Below, piece by piece: positions 24,185 to 35,680 of a stretch of DNA of 64,000 nt. Positions within the stretch are counted from its first letter, which is position 1; every line of letters starts with the position of its first letter. The stretch is taken from assembly GCA_035079385.1 (NCBI GenBank), contig JAVHKY010000009.1, positions 186,001 through 250,000 on the forward strand, written 5' to 3'. This DNA is from Aspidiotus rigidus (taxonomy: Eukaryota; Arthropoda; Insecta; Hemiptera; Diaspididae). The notes beneath the pieces are model-generated. The model saw only the letters and a program-made list of their open reading frames with translations. It ran no database searches and was not told where the DNA came from. The position numbers were made by a program, and so were the translations under genes.

Positions 24185-25264
24185 CTTTGAAGTAACAAAA
24201 AAATGGAAAGCTTTTGAGATTTTCTGCATTGAAAATGTACTTGTCAATAAATAATAGTATTTGACGAGGATGCTGAAAAATTATTATCAATATTGGAACA
24301 ATCCTACGAATCCAATCGCCTGCGCCGATCAACTCTCTAGTCACTCCTTTCGTATAGGCGATTCATTTGAAGGGGAGATGAAGATATTTGAGAGACCAGA
24401 AAACTGGATACGTCTTTGGTGACCGGATAATAGAGGTAGCCTATATTCAAATTGAAAGAGGGTACGAACCACTTTTCTCTATATTATACAATAATTTATG
24501 TTGCTGTTGTTTCGTCAATCCTCATTCTACCTTATTCGAAAATTTTTCTGAAGGCTGATAAACGATTCGGCGTGGTGCGGTGCGATTGGCTGCTAGAAAA
24601 AATACGCACATCAAACGAATGAAAGTTTTCGCGATAACATACTCTGATCAGTTTAACGACGTGACGTAAAGATTTAGCTCTGAATTGCGAATATTTACTT
24701 TTTGAAAGAAGCAAATACCTGAAGCTGCTCGTATCCGACGATATCAATCGCACAAATGTAAATATATAGACTTGGACAGATGCGTTGTAATGTCACATAT
24801 TTTTACGTCCATCAAGCGGCGCGTAAGTCGATTTTCATGTAGAATAAGACTATGTCTGTTGTAACGTTGATTTCAATTTACGTCAACACAATGACAACGT
24901 GATGTCGAAGATGAAAACGACGACAACGAGAACAAATTAAGAACAATAGCACGGCGCTATGGAGCTTCACATATAAAAATAACCCTTGATATTTTTTACA
25001 AGGAAATCTTCTCAAAGAAATATACGGTCGAATGAAGCACGTTCTGTCGGTGATCATGAAAAAATTGACTGTTGTATAAAAATTAATAATCGATACGGAA
25101 TACACCTACTTATACGAGTAAGTAATCTATTATATCATTGTCGGGGGGGGGGGGGGGTCTTTCACTCTTCCATATACCAACAGGTACTCTTGTTATAAAG
25201 CTTATTGGAATTTTTATAACAGGATATTACATTTGACCGAGAATTTTTTATATCTTATCAGTTT
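24185..25264. other. upstream pickpocket intron, nothing recognised
   Basis: No N-terminal pickpocket exon with an H-G motif was seen. A 15-G homopolymer lies at 25143-25157. Confidence 0.4.
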
Positions 25265-26130
25265 TGACATGTTTCATGTCTTTGTTCTGACCCTACCCTA
25301 ATTTTCGAAATTTGCGCGCGTGCGTACGTACAAGATCTCTTTTTGACCTACGCAGTGAACTGCTGATATACTAGGCTTATACTAGCTTTATAGACTTAAT
25401 ATACAGTATACTAGCTAAGTATACTAGTCCTCATTCCTAATACACAGTCAGGATACTAGACTAATACATAGATAAGTTATACTATTTGACATTTTATACT
25501 GGGCTTATACTAGGTTTAAACCTCCTTTATACTAGCTGCATACTAGGTCTAGCCTTCTTTTATACTACAGGCTTAGGAGAAAGCTACATATACAGTATAC
25601 TCGCGTAAAGTAGGCTAAGAAGAGCTGTGAAACCCAGACCATCAATACAGTATACTTGCTTAGTATACTAGTCCTAATGTACATTATACTAGCCTAATAT
25701 ACTAGCTGAGCTCTACTATTTAACATTGTATACTGGGCCTATACTAGGTTCAAGTCTCCATTATACTAGCTTCATACTAGGTTTAGACTTCACTAATACT
25801 ACAGGCTTAGTATTAGTAGTTTGTACTAGCTCTATTATACTAGGCTTAATCCCAGTGCTAGTATTTGCTCTGAGCCCCCTAATTTTGGAAGAATGTGCGT
25901 ACGTGCAAGATCTATTTTTGACCTATGCAGTGAACTACTAGATCCAGACTTAATATACAGTATACTAGCTTAGTATACTAGGCCTCATTCCTAATATACA
26001 GTATACTAGCCTAGTACATAGCTAAGCTATACTATTTGACATTTTATACTGGGCTTATACTAGGTCCAAACCTCCTTTATACTAGCTCTATTATACTAGG
26101 CTTAATCCCAGTGCTAGTATAAGCTTAGTA
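25265..26130. repeat. TATACTAG-rich satellite, three higher-order copies
   Basis: The word TATACTAG or a close variant occurs more than 25 times. A higher-order unit of about 240-340 bp repeats three times, near 25276-25620, 25625-25860 and 25861-26125. The unit runs: an AAGATCT then TTTTTGACCTA segment, TATACAGTATACTAGC, TATTTGACATTTTATACTGG, then CTCCTTTATACTAGCT. No coding frame is conserved across copies. Confidence 0.85.
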
Positions 26131-26359
26131 TAATATACTGCATAAAGCAGAGAGAGTGGGAATTCGGAAAAGTTTCCTGGAGATTACTGGAAAAAATTTC
26201 CCGGAAATTACTACCACCCTTGCCCCCCCCCCCTCAAATTAATGGACAAATTGGGTAGCCCGTGGGCTTGCATCTGCGAGCTTATACCTCGTGGATGATT
26301 TAGAAGTATGAAAGTACGACCCTTCTTCCTTGTAGCCCAAAATATAGGATATTGGACTT

Positions 26360-26600
26360 TCGCCCCATGAAAATAGCTCAAAATATGACCTTTAATTACT
26401 GTAAGTAAAGAAAATAACGCTCTGTAAAATAAAATTGAAGTACAACGCGTTTTGTATTTTACTTAACCTACCATAGACCTCGTATTTTAAAGCTAGTCAG
26501 ACTAACATACCTACTGTGAAAGTCGACGAACATAAATTACCTTAGACATGAAACATGGTCTTTATTTATTTGGCTCTGCCAGAAAATTTTTCTTGTATTT
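26360..26600 (+). repeat. second copy of the 18.0-18.3 kb element tail
   Basis: It shares AATTACTGTAA, AAGAAAATAACGCTCTGT, ACAACGCGTTTTGTAT, CCTACCATAGACCT and the closing ATTTGGCTCTGCCAGAAAAT with 18050-18340, in the same order. No linked ORF remains on this copy. Confidence 0.75.
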
Positions 26601-27917
26601 TATTTCATGTAAACGAACACTTGGTATTTTTGTTGTGTCGCTTTTTCAGCTTGCGGTGCGGCATGACTTCATATGGTTTGTGAACTTGGGAATTACAAGT
26701 TCACTTACAGATTAGAACCCCTGGCAGTTGGCGCGTAAAAAAACAATAAACTAGTGAAAAAGAAATTTCTAAGAAACTTGGCAACTTTTTCAAGATATAG
26801 TTTCAACGGCGCACGCAGGAATAGATCTATAAAAATTATGAAAACCGACGAAATTATTAAAATGATTTTTTGTTGAATCGGTATATTGATGCGGACTTAT
26901 TTTCATAATTTCGCATCTTGAAAAACTTGAAATAGTGTACATGTTATTATATTTTTTGAGGTACCTACGTATTAGCCAGGTAAACATAATTTCAATCACT
27001 TACCCAATTCAGAGTACAACTACTGTACCTAATCCAGGAAATTAATTAATGATTATTAGCTTGGAAAAGAACTTTAGATTGGTCTTTCAAAGTGTCGAAG
27101 ATATACAGTAGTGTGAAAATAATAATAGTAATAATAATGATGATGATAAATACGTAGTTTAGATAATTAGGTACCTATTCCGATATACTCACGACTCGCT
27201 TCGATGCAAATTGTTCATCGACAAATACTTTACTCCTTGAAAAGAACTTATTTGGGTAAATTCTTTCGCGTAATTAACAGATACATCGAAAAGTTTCTTG
27301 AAAACTTTTTTTTTTTGTCTCACATTGAACATTGCCTTGCATTGGGATATCTAGCGCACGTGAATTGAAAAATTCTGTTTTTCTTGAGTCGTGCGAGCGC
27401 AGAGATAAATGTTGTCCGTATTGAACAGCTAATTCGAGTAATTTCTCCTATCGCGTGCTTACTCGTAGATAGCGATCACATAAAAGGTTTCGTTATCGAG
27501 GTAGTTTATCTTACAATATTTTCCATATATTCCATTTACTACTCCGCACGGGCTACAAAAACTAACTTCTATTTTCATATTATTATCGAAAATACTCTTG
27601 AACGTGTACATTACAAATACAATATTGTGCATCAGTAAATACAAGTCCGACATTTTTTCATGATCGTGCTAAAACAATTTGTGTTAATTACGCGCTTATT
27701 TATCAATGTATACATACAATATACACATACATTATACTATCAATAGTGAAAGGTCTGCGGACGAGTCGAGCCGAAATTGCAAAACCTTACTGCAAACGAC
27801 ATCTACGAGTATTTTACTCTTTCTTCGTTGAAAAGAGTTCTTTTTCTTCTACATTATACAATACGTCGAATGCGTAAAAATGATAGCAATCGCATTGATA
27901 TTCTCAGTTTAATACAA
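26601..27917. other. no gene recognised
   Basis: AT-rich DNA with short ATA/ATG trinucleotide runs at 27118-27150. No conserved exon was seen on either strand. Confidence 0.4.
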
Positions 27918-27948
27918 ACTAGCAATGACGGCGCGCCTATGGCGCGCC
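27918..27948 (+). repeat. ACTAGC plus GGCGCGCC hairpin, element end
   Basis: ACTAGC (27918-27923) is followed by GGCGCGCC-TAT-GGCGCGCC (27930-27948), a self-complementary hairpin. The same arrangement appears at 53867, 59630 and, degenerate, 61159, so it marks the end of a repeated element. Confidence 0.7.
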
Positions 27949-28149
27949 TCAGTAGTAGGTCAGTGCATGGTAGTGATGTCGCACAGAACAAAAACCAAAA
28001 CGAAAACACGACATTTTTTCAAGTGAAATACCGAAACAAACTGAATGGTGAAACTACCAAAAAATAGATTGAATATAGAAATTAATGATTAAAAACAAAT
28101 AACAAAAAAACAAAGTAAAAGATACCCTAGCCGAATACTTGCATGGAAT

Positions 28150-29911
28150 GAATAACAATACCAAGGACTCCATCGGTTATTCTTTCATTAACGAGGATAG
28201 TTTTGCATTAAATACTCTGCTGACCAACTCAGCGCACTCAATTGGATTTTTACACCAATCTAAATTCTCAGATATTTCACGCCATTTCCCATTGCACGTA
28301 TATGTAATAAATAAATCAGGTTTTCCAAATCTCGATACCAAAGTCATGGCATCTTGATAATTTTGAGCCATGTTTCTGGGACTGCCTTCAAAGGTAGAAG
28401 GCAATATTATTGTTTTCCCAATTTGGTAGTTTTCTCCTTGAGATCTAGGCTACCTTTAATATAATCGTATAAACCACGATATTTCTCAACCCTCAGATCT
28501 TTTTGATGAGTTCGAATATATTGTAAACGTAGAGATTCAATTTGACAGTAGGCGTCAACGATAAATTGTTGACTCAATTTCCTAACATGAATGAACGTTG
28601 CGAACGTCGGACGAACACTCAACAGAAAAGCATAATATAATGACTCAGCGATACCGGCTCACCACTACGTGCTTTAAATCCTGGATGCCAGCCTCCACCC
28701 CCATATGGATATAAAATGGGATAAACCATAGGATTGGTGTGCTGAGAACATGCTGATAACTGTATCAATTTTCCACTCTTGCTATGAATCTCTATATCCC
28801 TTAAATAAGGAGGACATCCATCACTGGATGAAAATATACAGCAGCTATTTCATTACAAGTTGGTAAACTGTAATGCTTCCTATCAATACTATTACCGGCA
28901 GGTTTTTTTAATAACCACACACTGTAATCGATAGAAATGGCAGCATTATTATAATAACATTGTCTCATTTCACGTTCTTCAACTTCACGGAGATTCAGAA
29001 GTGTTGTAGCATAAATATTTTCTTCTCTTAATAATGTATCTAAATCAGTAAATAATTCCGGCAAACATCGAGAATATCTTGTTTTCCTACATTCATTAGC
29101 TAATTCTGAATCAATAAAATACAATTGCGAATATTTCCGTCGAGTATGTTCGTCTTCCCGCAAATTACTGCTCAAATGATGAATAACCCCTTGAACTTTA
29201 AAGCAATAAGCACCACCAGGAACATTACCAGCTGCTACACTCGCACCAAATGATGCAAATGCCAAACTTGAATTATACTGTCGGATATTTTCAACGAAAT
29301 TATTGCTACAACGATGGTCATTACATAATAACTCTTTTATCAACTTAGGTACATTGAAATTGAAATCGAATACGTATTTTCCCCCCATACAACATTTGGT
29401 AAATATTTTTTGGTGACCAGTTCTTTCACTGTTGAAATACAAAGCATAACAATAAGTACATTCATTATTCATGGGACCTACATAATGAGGTACAGTATTT
29501 CCTCCATCACCCTGTTCCAATGTTAGAGAATCGTTTGTGACGTTACACAGATCTGTATGGACCAAATTTGAAGACAGTTCTGCAGTTGATCCAAAACGAT
29601 CACTCATAACATTAGGATGATCTAAAGTTAGGTACTAATAACGAACTAACGATCTCATCGATATCCATATGATCATTCGGTGGTTCTGATAAAGGTACCG
29701 AAGACTCCTTTGAAACATTGGGAAAATATACATTTAACGGTACCAAATGTTGTAACAACTCTGAACAAGACCCAAACTGATCACTGGTAACGTAAGAGTG
29801 ATCTAAATGCACTAATGATGTACGACTAATATCGATATTCATCTGATCCGTTGATGACTCTAAAGAACTATTACAATTCAATTCATGTTCATCATTTTCA
29901 AATAATGGCAT
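28150..29911 (-). pseudogene. Helitron replicase relic, truncated before the HUH nuclease motif
   Basis: Reading right to left, four frames form the N-terminal part of a Helitron Rep-helicase. They are 29911-29612 (leader), 29607-28801 (CTYCYALYFNSER zinc-finger region and ASFGASVAAG), about 28815-28640 (LYPYGGGGWHPGFKARSG) and 28635-28407 (SVRPTFATFIHVRKLSQQF). A further shift leads into 28404-28177 with PSTFEGSPRNMAQNYQDAM, RFGKPDLFITYTCNGKWREI and RVFNAKLSSLMKE. This order matches the helitron-like N-terminal domain. The sequence stops where the catalytic H-U-H motif and the helicase should follow, and at least three frameshifts are present. It is a dead, 3'-truncated copy. Confidence 0.88.
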
Positions 29912-31029
29912 TTATAATGATTAGGTACCATTTATATAGAGTAATTTCACTACCTATCTCTTCATTACCTTCATTTTCACGAAAAACTCGTTTTATAATT
30001 CCACATGAAGTTTCTTGGTAAACCCACACCTCTATATTATGACTTATCGACAAAACACATAGGTATTTCAGTATATGATCAGCATATTCCTGCGGATCAG
30101 ATAATCGCCTGATTCTATAATTTAATTCCTCTATATTCAGACCAAAATAGTGTATATAGGCTGCCCGCGAACGTTAAATATAAAAACAACTGCGATATGG
30201 AGTGGGAAACCAAGAACGAAAATACGGAAGAGAATTGGGAAGAGTTGAGCCAAGTGTAGGTGCTTAAATTTTTAATTGGGAAAAAAAGATCGGATATGTA
30301 CAAGTTGGAATTGAGTAATGCCGGTAGTTGAAAGAGTTGGAAACTGTTTGTGAGTAATTACATAGGGTGGAGGTTATTACTCATGTCCTGTTTTTGAGTA
30401 ATTACATAGGGTAAAGGTTATTACTTAGGTATGTCACATTGTGAGAAGTAACCTTATGTCAATTTTGGAGAGCAGGACATGATGAAAAGAGGTGATACAT
30501 TGTCAGATTAATTATCTTCCTAATAACATATTTATACATGACAGTGGAGCATGGAGAGAAGGAGGAGATGAGAATTGATGATTTGGGTATGACTAGTCCT
30601 AAGTGAGCGGAGCCAATCTCTTCATGGTCGAAATTTCTGTTTTAGGAAGATCAGGGATGGACTTACGTTAAATGATTCCAAATTTGTTCTATGGGTGCTC
30701 TTTTCATGTGAGTGATACTAAGAAGCTACAATTAAGAAATAATAACGGTTTTTAAGGTTGTAAGTAGTTACAAGATGGAGTCAGTAATGTTAAGTGAGAG
30801 GGTGAAGTTTTTAGGCGTGCAAGCAGTTTGATCGGTATAGGATAGCTCATGTCAACCAAAATCAGAATAAAAGTTTTTGACGATTAGATAAATGATATAG
30901 TATGGAGAGTTATGTGGGTGTGTTTTTTAGAGATGGGGTAGGGAAGTATAGGCTTAAACCTAATGTAAGAGACATGTATTCAGGAAAAATAGAAGGAGCG
31001 ATTCTGCAGAGATCACATTGACTAAATGA
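29912..31029. other. A/G-rich repeat DNA with a short tandem duplication
   Basis: GAGTAATTACATAGGGT plus GGTTATTACT occurs at 30351-30395 and again at 30403-30439, a two-copy repeat of about 52 bp. The plus strand is strongly purine-rich from here to about 33500. Confidence 0.55.
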
Positions 31030-31445
31030 ATGTTGTAGTGAAGCTTTTGATCAGATTCTATTATTCAACCAAAAAAGATGGAATTGAAAGTTGTACTTAA
31101 TGAAAAACAATGGCGTTTACAAAGTCAAACAAGGAATTCAGAGATCCTCTTCTATGGAATGGATTGTTTTCAATATTGAGAATTGAATTCAAAATCCGAG
31201 TCCCAAAAAATAGATTGCATTTGATAAAATTTCTAAAATTGAACCAACTAAAGCAGGAGGGACTCGAAACAATTGGAAAAAGTAAGACTTTTGAGCTGTA
31301 TATGACAGACAGGGGATAGTAAAAATTTGTACTTTTAAAGGAGTCAGATTTGAAAACATTTCAAATATTGGGAACCAAGCTAAGTATGTATGACAGAAGA
31401 GGATCTTAGAAAACATTGAACCACCAAATGAGTTGAAATTGAAGA
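31030..31445 (-). repeat. repeat with an inverted copy at 55.15-55.5 kb
   Basis: Read on the minus strand, GAGTCCCTCCTGCTTTAGTT, TTTTATCAAATGCAAT, TTGAATTCAATTCTCAATAT and CATAGAAGAGGAT appear. They recur in the same order on the plus strand at 55330-55470. The similarity extends through a CAAATCTGACTCCTTT segment at 31340 and 55256. I do not recognise the element. Confidence 0.75.
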
Positions 31446-31798
31446 AATTTTGTACATCAAAAGAATATCTTGACCTATGTCACATTTTTGAAATCTGGAG
31501 AAGTAGGTGTCTTCCACTGCAGTCAAATCTACAAGATACGTAGTTCTACTTACTCGATAATAATGAATATCCGGATGAATGAAATACGAATGCGAAGATA
31601 AATCTTCTACAGTATTAGAAAAATCTAATATGAATTAATTATGAAGTTTCTATTATTATTAATTTCTATTATTATTAAAATAGAATTGCCTAGTATATTA
31701 TAGGTATGAAAATAGAATTGCCTACATGGAATAGACGAAATACAAACAAAGGTAGGTAGTCGAAATCAAAGCGCACATTTCATTAATAATTTAACGTC

Positions 31799-32523
31799 AT
31801 GGCAAAAAAAATACTGCGGGCAACGAAGAGAAAGAAAAGAATCGATCTACTAAATCGAAGAGGAGTCTATGATTACAACATAATGTAGGTCGCGTCCCGC
31901 GAAGTCCCATACAGCGTAGTCCTAAAACGGATGATAAGAAGGTGGTAACGCGGTGATAATAGAAGAATGGAACTGATAGATCTTTTTAATAATATAGATC
32001 ACGATGATTACGATTCCAATAATCGGTCCAAACATGGTGCAATACAATTTCGATAGACCAAAATTTAAAAATAAAAAAAAAAACTACAGATTTCAAGTAG
32101 GTTACTTGAAAGAAAATTCGAATCATTCAAATAAGAAAATTTAATATCTAATTAGCTATATCGTTTTGCGGACAAGTAGGTCTTGCAGGTCTATCTAAGT
32201 TCGGTCTCATGTATGTCAAGTAGTTAGTTTGTAATGCCAATCTCTACCAGCATTCATTTTCCGTTAACCAATCAGATCGGTGGTCTGCCTTTGAGGATCC
32301 ACAAATGGGTCAATGGATTCAGTTTTTCAAAGTACATAATTTCAATGAAAATAAAACTACAAGACAAATAGAACACTATTTAAGAAGATATGGAATTCAC
32401 ATAGCTTTTAGAGGAATGGAAGTAACCTCAAAAATAAGAGGTCTCTATTTCATATTATGGCCAAAATTAACTCAATCTAGATTACCTTCATCATTAACAA
32501 AGGAAGAAATGAATACATGGTAG
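31799..32523 (+). pseudogene. unidentified ORF relics
   Basis: A short frame at 31799-31891 starts MAKKILRATKRKKRIDLLNR, a basic peptide that ends soon after. A longer frame is open from 32224 to the TAG at 32523 (first Met at 32305). It contains NQSDRWSAFEDPQMGQWIQF and then YLRRYGIHIAFRGMEVTSKI. The tryptophan- and arginine-rich composition looks like real but decaying coding sequence. I do not recognise the family; transposon-derived and virus-derived origins are both possible. Confidence 0.35.
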
Positions 32524-33275
32524 ACTCCAAACTCCATTCAAGTTTGACAAAGATGTAATATTTGGACCAAATAAGGAGAATAATTTTAAAATTATACCTA
32601 GATTCGTGAATGAGCACTCTGGAAACAGACATACACAATTTGAAATTCAAACTGAATAGAAAATACAAGACTTTGATGATTTTTTAGATATTAAGAAAAA
32701 ACTACTGTATTTTCAGTCTTCTTAAAAAATGGATAAATTTACACAATAGAATCAAAGCTAATTTCTGTGTTACAGCAACTTTTGAAAGAAGAGGTAATAT
32801 ACAAGTTATTGACACTGATCAAATGTAATTGCAAACTAAAATTATACATTTCTTTGCGAATCTAATTTGAATGGTACCTATATTATAATACGTACATGAT
32901 AATGTCATAGACTACATAGGGTGGTGCCAAAAGATGTTACCACTTAAAAGTGCTACAATTACATGGTAACTATTAAATCTTTGGAAATTAGATATTGGCT
33001 CAACGACTTACAATTTTTAGAGTAGGGCCTATTGAAAAATTAGATATCTTGAATGTTTATTAAATTACTTACAAAAATGAATAGGCCAACATGATATCAT
33101 TTTTAAAGCAGTTGTAAAAAGTGAAATAATAATATAAACTATGAATATAATTCAACAAGTAAACATACCGGTAGTGAAGAATTTCACAAAACCTTGTAAA
33201 CTTGGTAAGAGATCAACTAAACATTCAATTACAAAATAAGAGGTTGGACCTTACTCGAATAAGGAAACGAGTTTA

Positions 33276-33444
33276 TGCTCTCAATGTGAAACATTAGACT
33301 TGTGGATACTTATATAATTATGATGAAGATAATATCATATTTATTTGTTACGGGTGTAAAGAATCTATGTGTATACATTTGAAGAGTAGTTGGGGTCATC
33401 ATTGGTGTACCAAATGTGGAGGATATAAAAGAGGATATAAATAA
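33276..33444 (+). pseudogene. cysteine-rich C-terminal relic, unidentified
   Basis: Two frames offset by one base encode CSQC (33276-33287), then CGYLYNYDEDNIIFICYGCK, then C-I-H and HHWCTKCGGYKRGYK before a TAA. The C-x2-C / C-x2-C / H-H-x-C-x2-C spacing suggests a zinc-binding domain at the end of a protein whose earlier parts may be the relics at 31.8-32.5 kb. Family unknown. Confidence 0.4.
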
Positions 33445-33515
33445 TTATAGATTATTTCATGCCATTTGTTGACTTGAAAGAAGTATCGTTTGTTTTTTTT
33501 TTAATTCATAACTTT

Positions 33516-34128
33516 TTTTTTTTTTTTTTTTTTATTACTTTAATTAACGAGCTACTAGCAGCCTGCCTTCAGGGCTATGAGCTCGGCTAGATTGTGTGAT
33601 TATATGCGTGAGAGGAAGTTGGCTTGTTGTAAAAAGTTGAATATGTTAGGGATGGAGGGAAAGAGATCTGAAAGTGCTTCTGTATGGTTGTGGGGGATGG
33701 ATAAGGAATTACGGAGTTGGGTCAAGTTGGGGCAGCAGAAGATGTGTTGAACGGATAGGGGGTGTTCAGATTCGCAGTGAGGGCATGAGAGAGGCATAAG
33801 ATGAGAGATGAGATGGGTGTGAGTGAGTGAGTCTGGTGTGACCGATTCTGAGACAGGTGATGACTATTTCTTCTCTGCGTGTTGACAGATTTGAAGAGTC
33901 CCATGCGGTGGGAATATTTTTAATTTGGGCTAGTTTGTTTGAGTGTGATTTGAGATCAAACCAATGGGTGAACCATGCTTGAGTGATGAATTTGTTGATG
34001 TGTTTGGAGAGATCTGAGCGTGAGGGGAGGAAAGAGCGGTTGACTGATGGGTTATGGGTTGCTAGTTTGGCTGCTTTGTCGACATTTTCGTTTCCTGGGA
34101 TACCCTTGTGACCAGGTACCCAGATAAA
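33516..34128 (-). mobile_element. 5'-truncated LINE with RNase H, 13-bp target duplication
   Basis: The minus strand reads WVPGHKGIPGNENVDKAAKL (RNase H end), then EEIVITCLRIGHTRLTHSH. After a frameshift it reads PLSCPHCESEHPLSVQHIFC and CPNLTQL, the cysteine-histidine tail found after RNase H in I/Jockey/R1-like non-LTR elements. The antisense poly-A appears as a T-run at about 33516-33533. The host site AATTCATAACTTT is present on both sides (33503-33515 and 34129-34141). This marks a retrotransposition event through target-primed reverse transcription. The copy is 613 bp and dead. Confidence 0.85.
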
Positions 34129-34479
34129 AATTCATAACTTTCAGAAAATGAATTAATTGAAATGTACATGTTTTAAACTTACAATTACTCGTAATCTATA
34201 ATTTGTAAAGGTAAAATATTAAGTAGGTAGTCATGATTTTAATTGGATTGTGACGATTGCAAGTTTGACTATTTTTAATAACTAGATTTATTTTGATTTT
34301 TTTCAACTTTTTCAGGAGCTATAATCATAGACATTAAGATATGACAGTCTCTAGTTTTGTGGACTTTAAACACATAGGAGGATTCTTATAGTCAGGGTGT
34401 ATGATGATTCACTAAGGAACATGGGTAGAAGCAAACTTCAACGTTTCTAAGTTCGGTAATAATTCCAAGATGACACATG

Positions 34480-34645
34480 TTTTTTAAGACATTTAAATCT
34501 ATAATTCAACTACTAGTTGAACGCATAAGATTAATATACTCGATAGGATTTCCATACTTAATACCTCCAATTCTTGGTTGAAGATATGAGACTAATATAC
34601 TCAATATGATTTCCATACTTTTAAATACATTCAACTCTTAATTTT
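34480..34645. repeat. two-copy tandem repeat, about 65 bp
   Basis: The unit GATTAATATACTCGATAGGA then TTTCCATACTT (34529-34560) repeats as GACTAATATACTCAATATGA then TTTCCATACTT (34591-34621), each preceded by a TTGAAxxxATA-AGA-type segment. Confidence 0.65.
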
Positions 34646-34815
34646 CTTTATGAACAAAAAAAATGGTGATCGGAAAAACCGATCGCGATCATGATAGCCA
34701 CACGTTGATGTGATGGAATTTTTAAACCAGTGGAAGAGAAAAATATAGTAAAATTACTTAATTTCCTTCATAAACTTGACTGAAAAAACATGCACGGAAA
34801 AACCGTGCATGAGTT
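34630..34815. repeat. two sibling hairpins sharing loop and flank
   Basis: GATCGG-AAAAA-CCGATC (34668-34684) and CATGCACGG-AAAAA-CCGTGCATG (34789-34811) are perfect stem-loops 120 bp apart. The flanks are homologous (CTTAATTTTCTTTATGAAC versus CTTAATTTCCTTCATAAAC). The stems differ, but each still pairs. Confidence 0.75.
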
Positions 34816-35179
34816 ACAAGACTCTGAATATTAACATTTCTAGAGAGGTTTCATTGGGATTTGGTAATGATGATAACACGTGCTTGAGAAGACGATAAAA
34901 TTGAATACAAACAGATGATTTCTTTCGGGCTAAAAATGATATGCGAGAGAAAATAAAACATGAGCACCATTCCTACCTTTGGTGGTTGAAATAATTTTTC
35001 TATAATCTCTTTTAATTTCTTCAATATTTCCAGCGGTGATAGTTATCACCTCTGATAGCATATAGCTCAGGGGCGTGAGACATACCAGTTATATATTGGA
35101 AAAATTTGGATTTCATATATTTTAGGAGGATGTGGTATATGAATCCCTTATCTCGATTGGTTTCGATTCAAAAAAATGG

Positions 35180-35680
35180 AAAATTGATATAAAAAGATGA
35201 AAATTTTCAAACTAGCAAGGAAGAAAAATTGGGTGAAATAACCTACATTTGCTTTTAAAACAGCTAAATATTCAGTATGAAAAATTACCTATATAATTTT
35301 TAGGATTTTCTGGAGAGTACCAAAATAGTGTTGGCGCATATGAAAAACTTTAGTGGCGCAGAACAAATAGACAAGGAGAGAGACCTTTGAAAATTAGAGA
35401 TTTCGGTTTATGTTGCCAGCTTACAAAGTTCACTTGGGATGAAGGTTAAAAAAGAGAAAAACGGTAGAAATTTGATCCAAAAGGTTTTCGCTGAACCACC
35501 TGAGAAGAAAAAATAATATGAAATTATTTATTTTGCTTTAAAAACAATTAAATACGTATTCACTGTGGAAAGTTGTATGGTTTTTAGGATTTTCCGGAGC
35601 GCATGAAAATGGTGCTGGCGTACATACGAAAACCTTGGTGATGCAGAACATACATCTTATATTCTATTGGAGATTACTGG
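35180..35680. repeat. tandem duplication, unit about 290 bp
   Basis: The block at 35260-35360 (TTTTAGGATTTTCTGGAG, then ACCAAAATAGTGTTGGCG, then GCGCAGAACA) recurs at 35545-35655 (TTTTAGGATTTTCCGGAG, then GAAAATGGTGCTGGCG, then TGCAGAACA). Confidence 0.7.

Noticed and set aside
25265..26130. CRISPR-like array of regularly spaced TATACTAG words
   Set aside because: Spacing is irregular, the spacers repeat with the higher-order unit, and the context is eukaryotic. It is a satellite.
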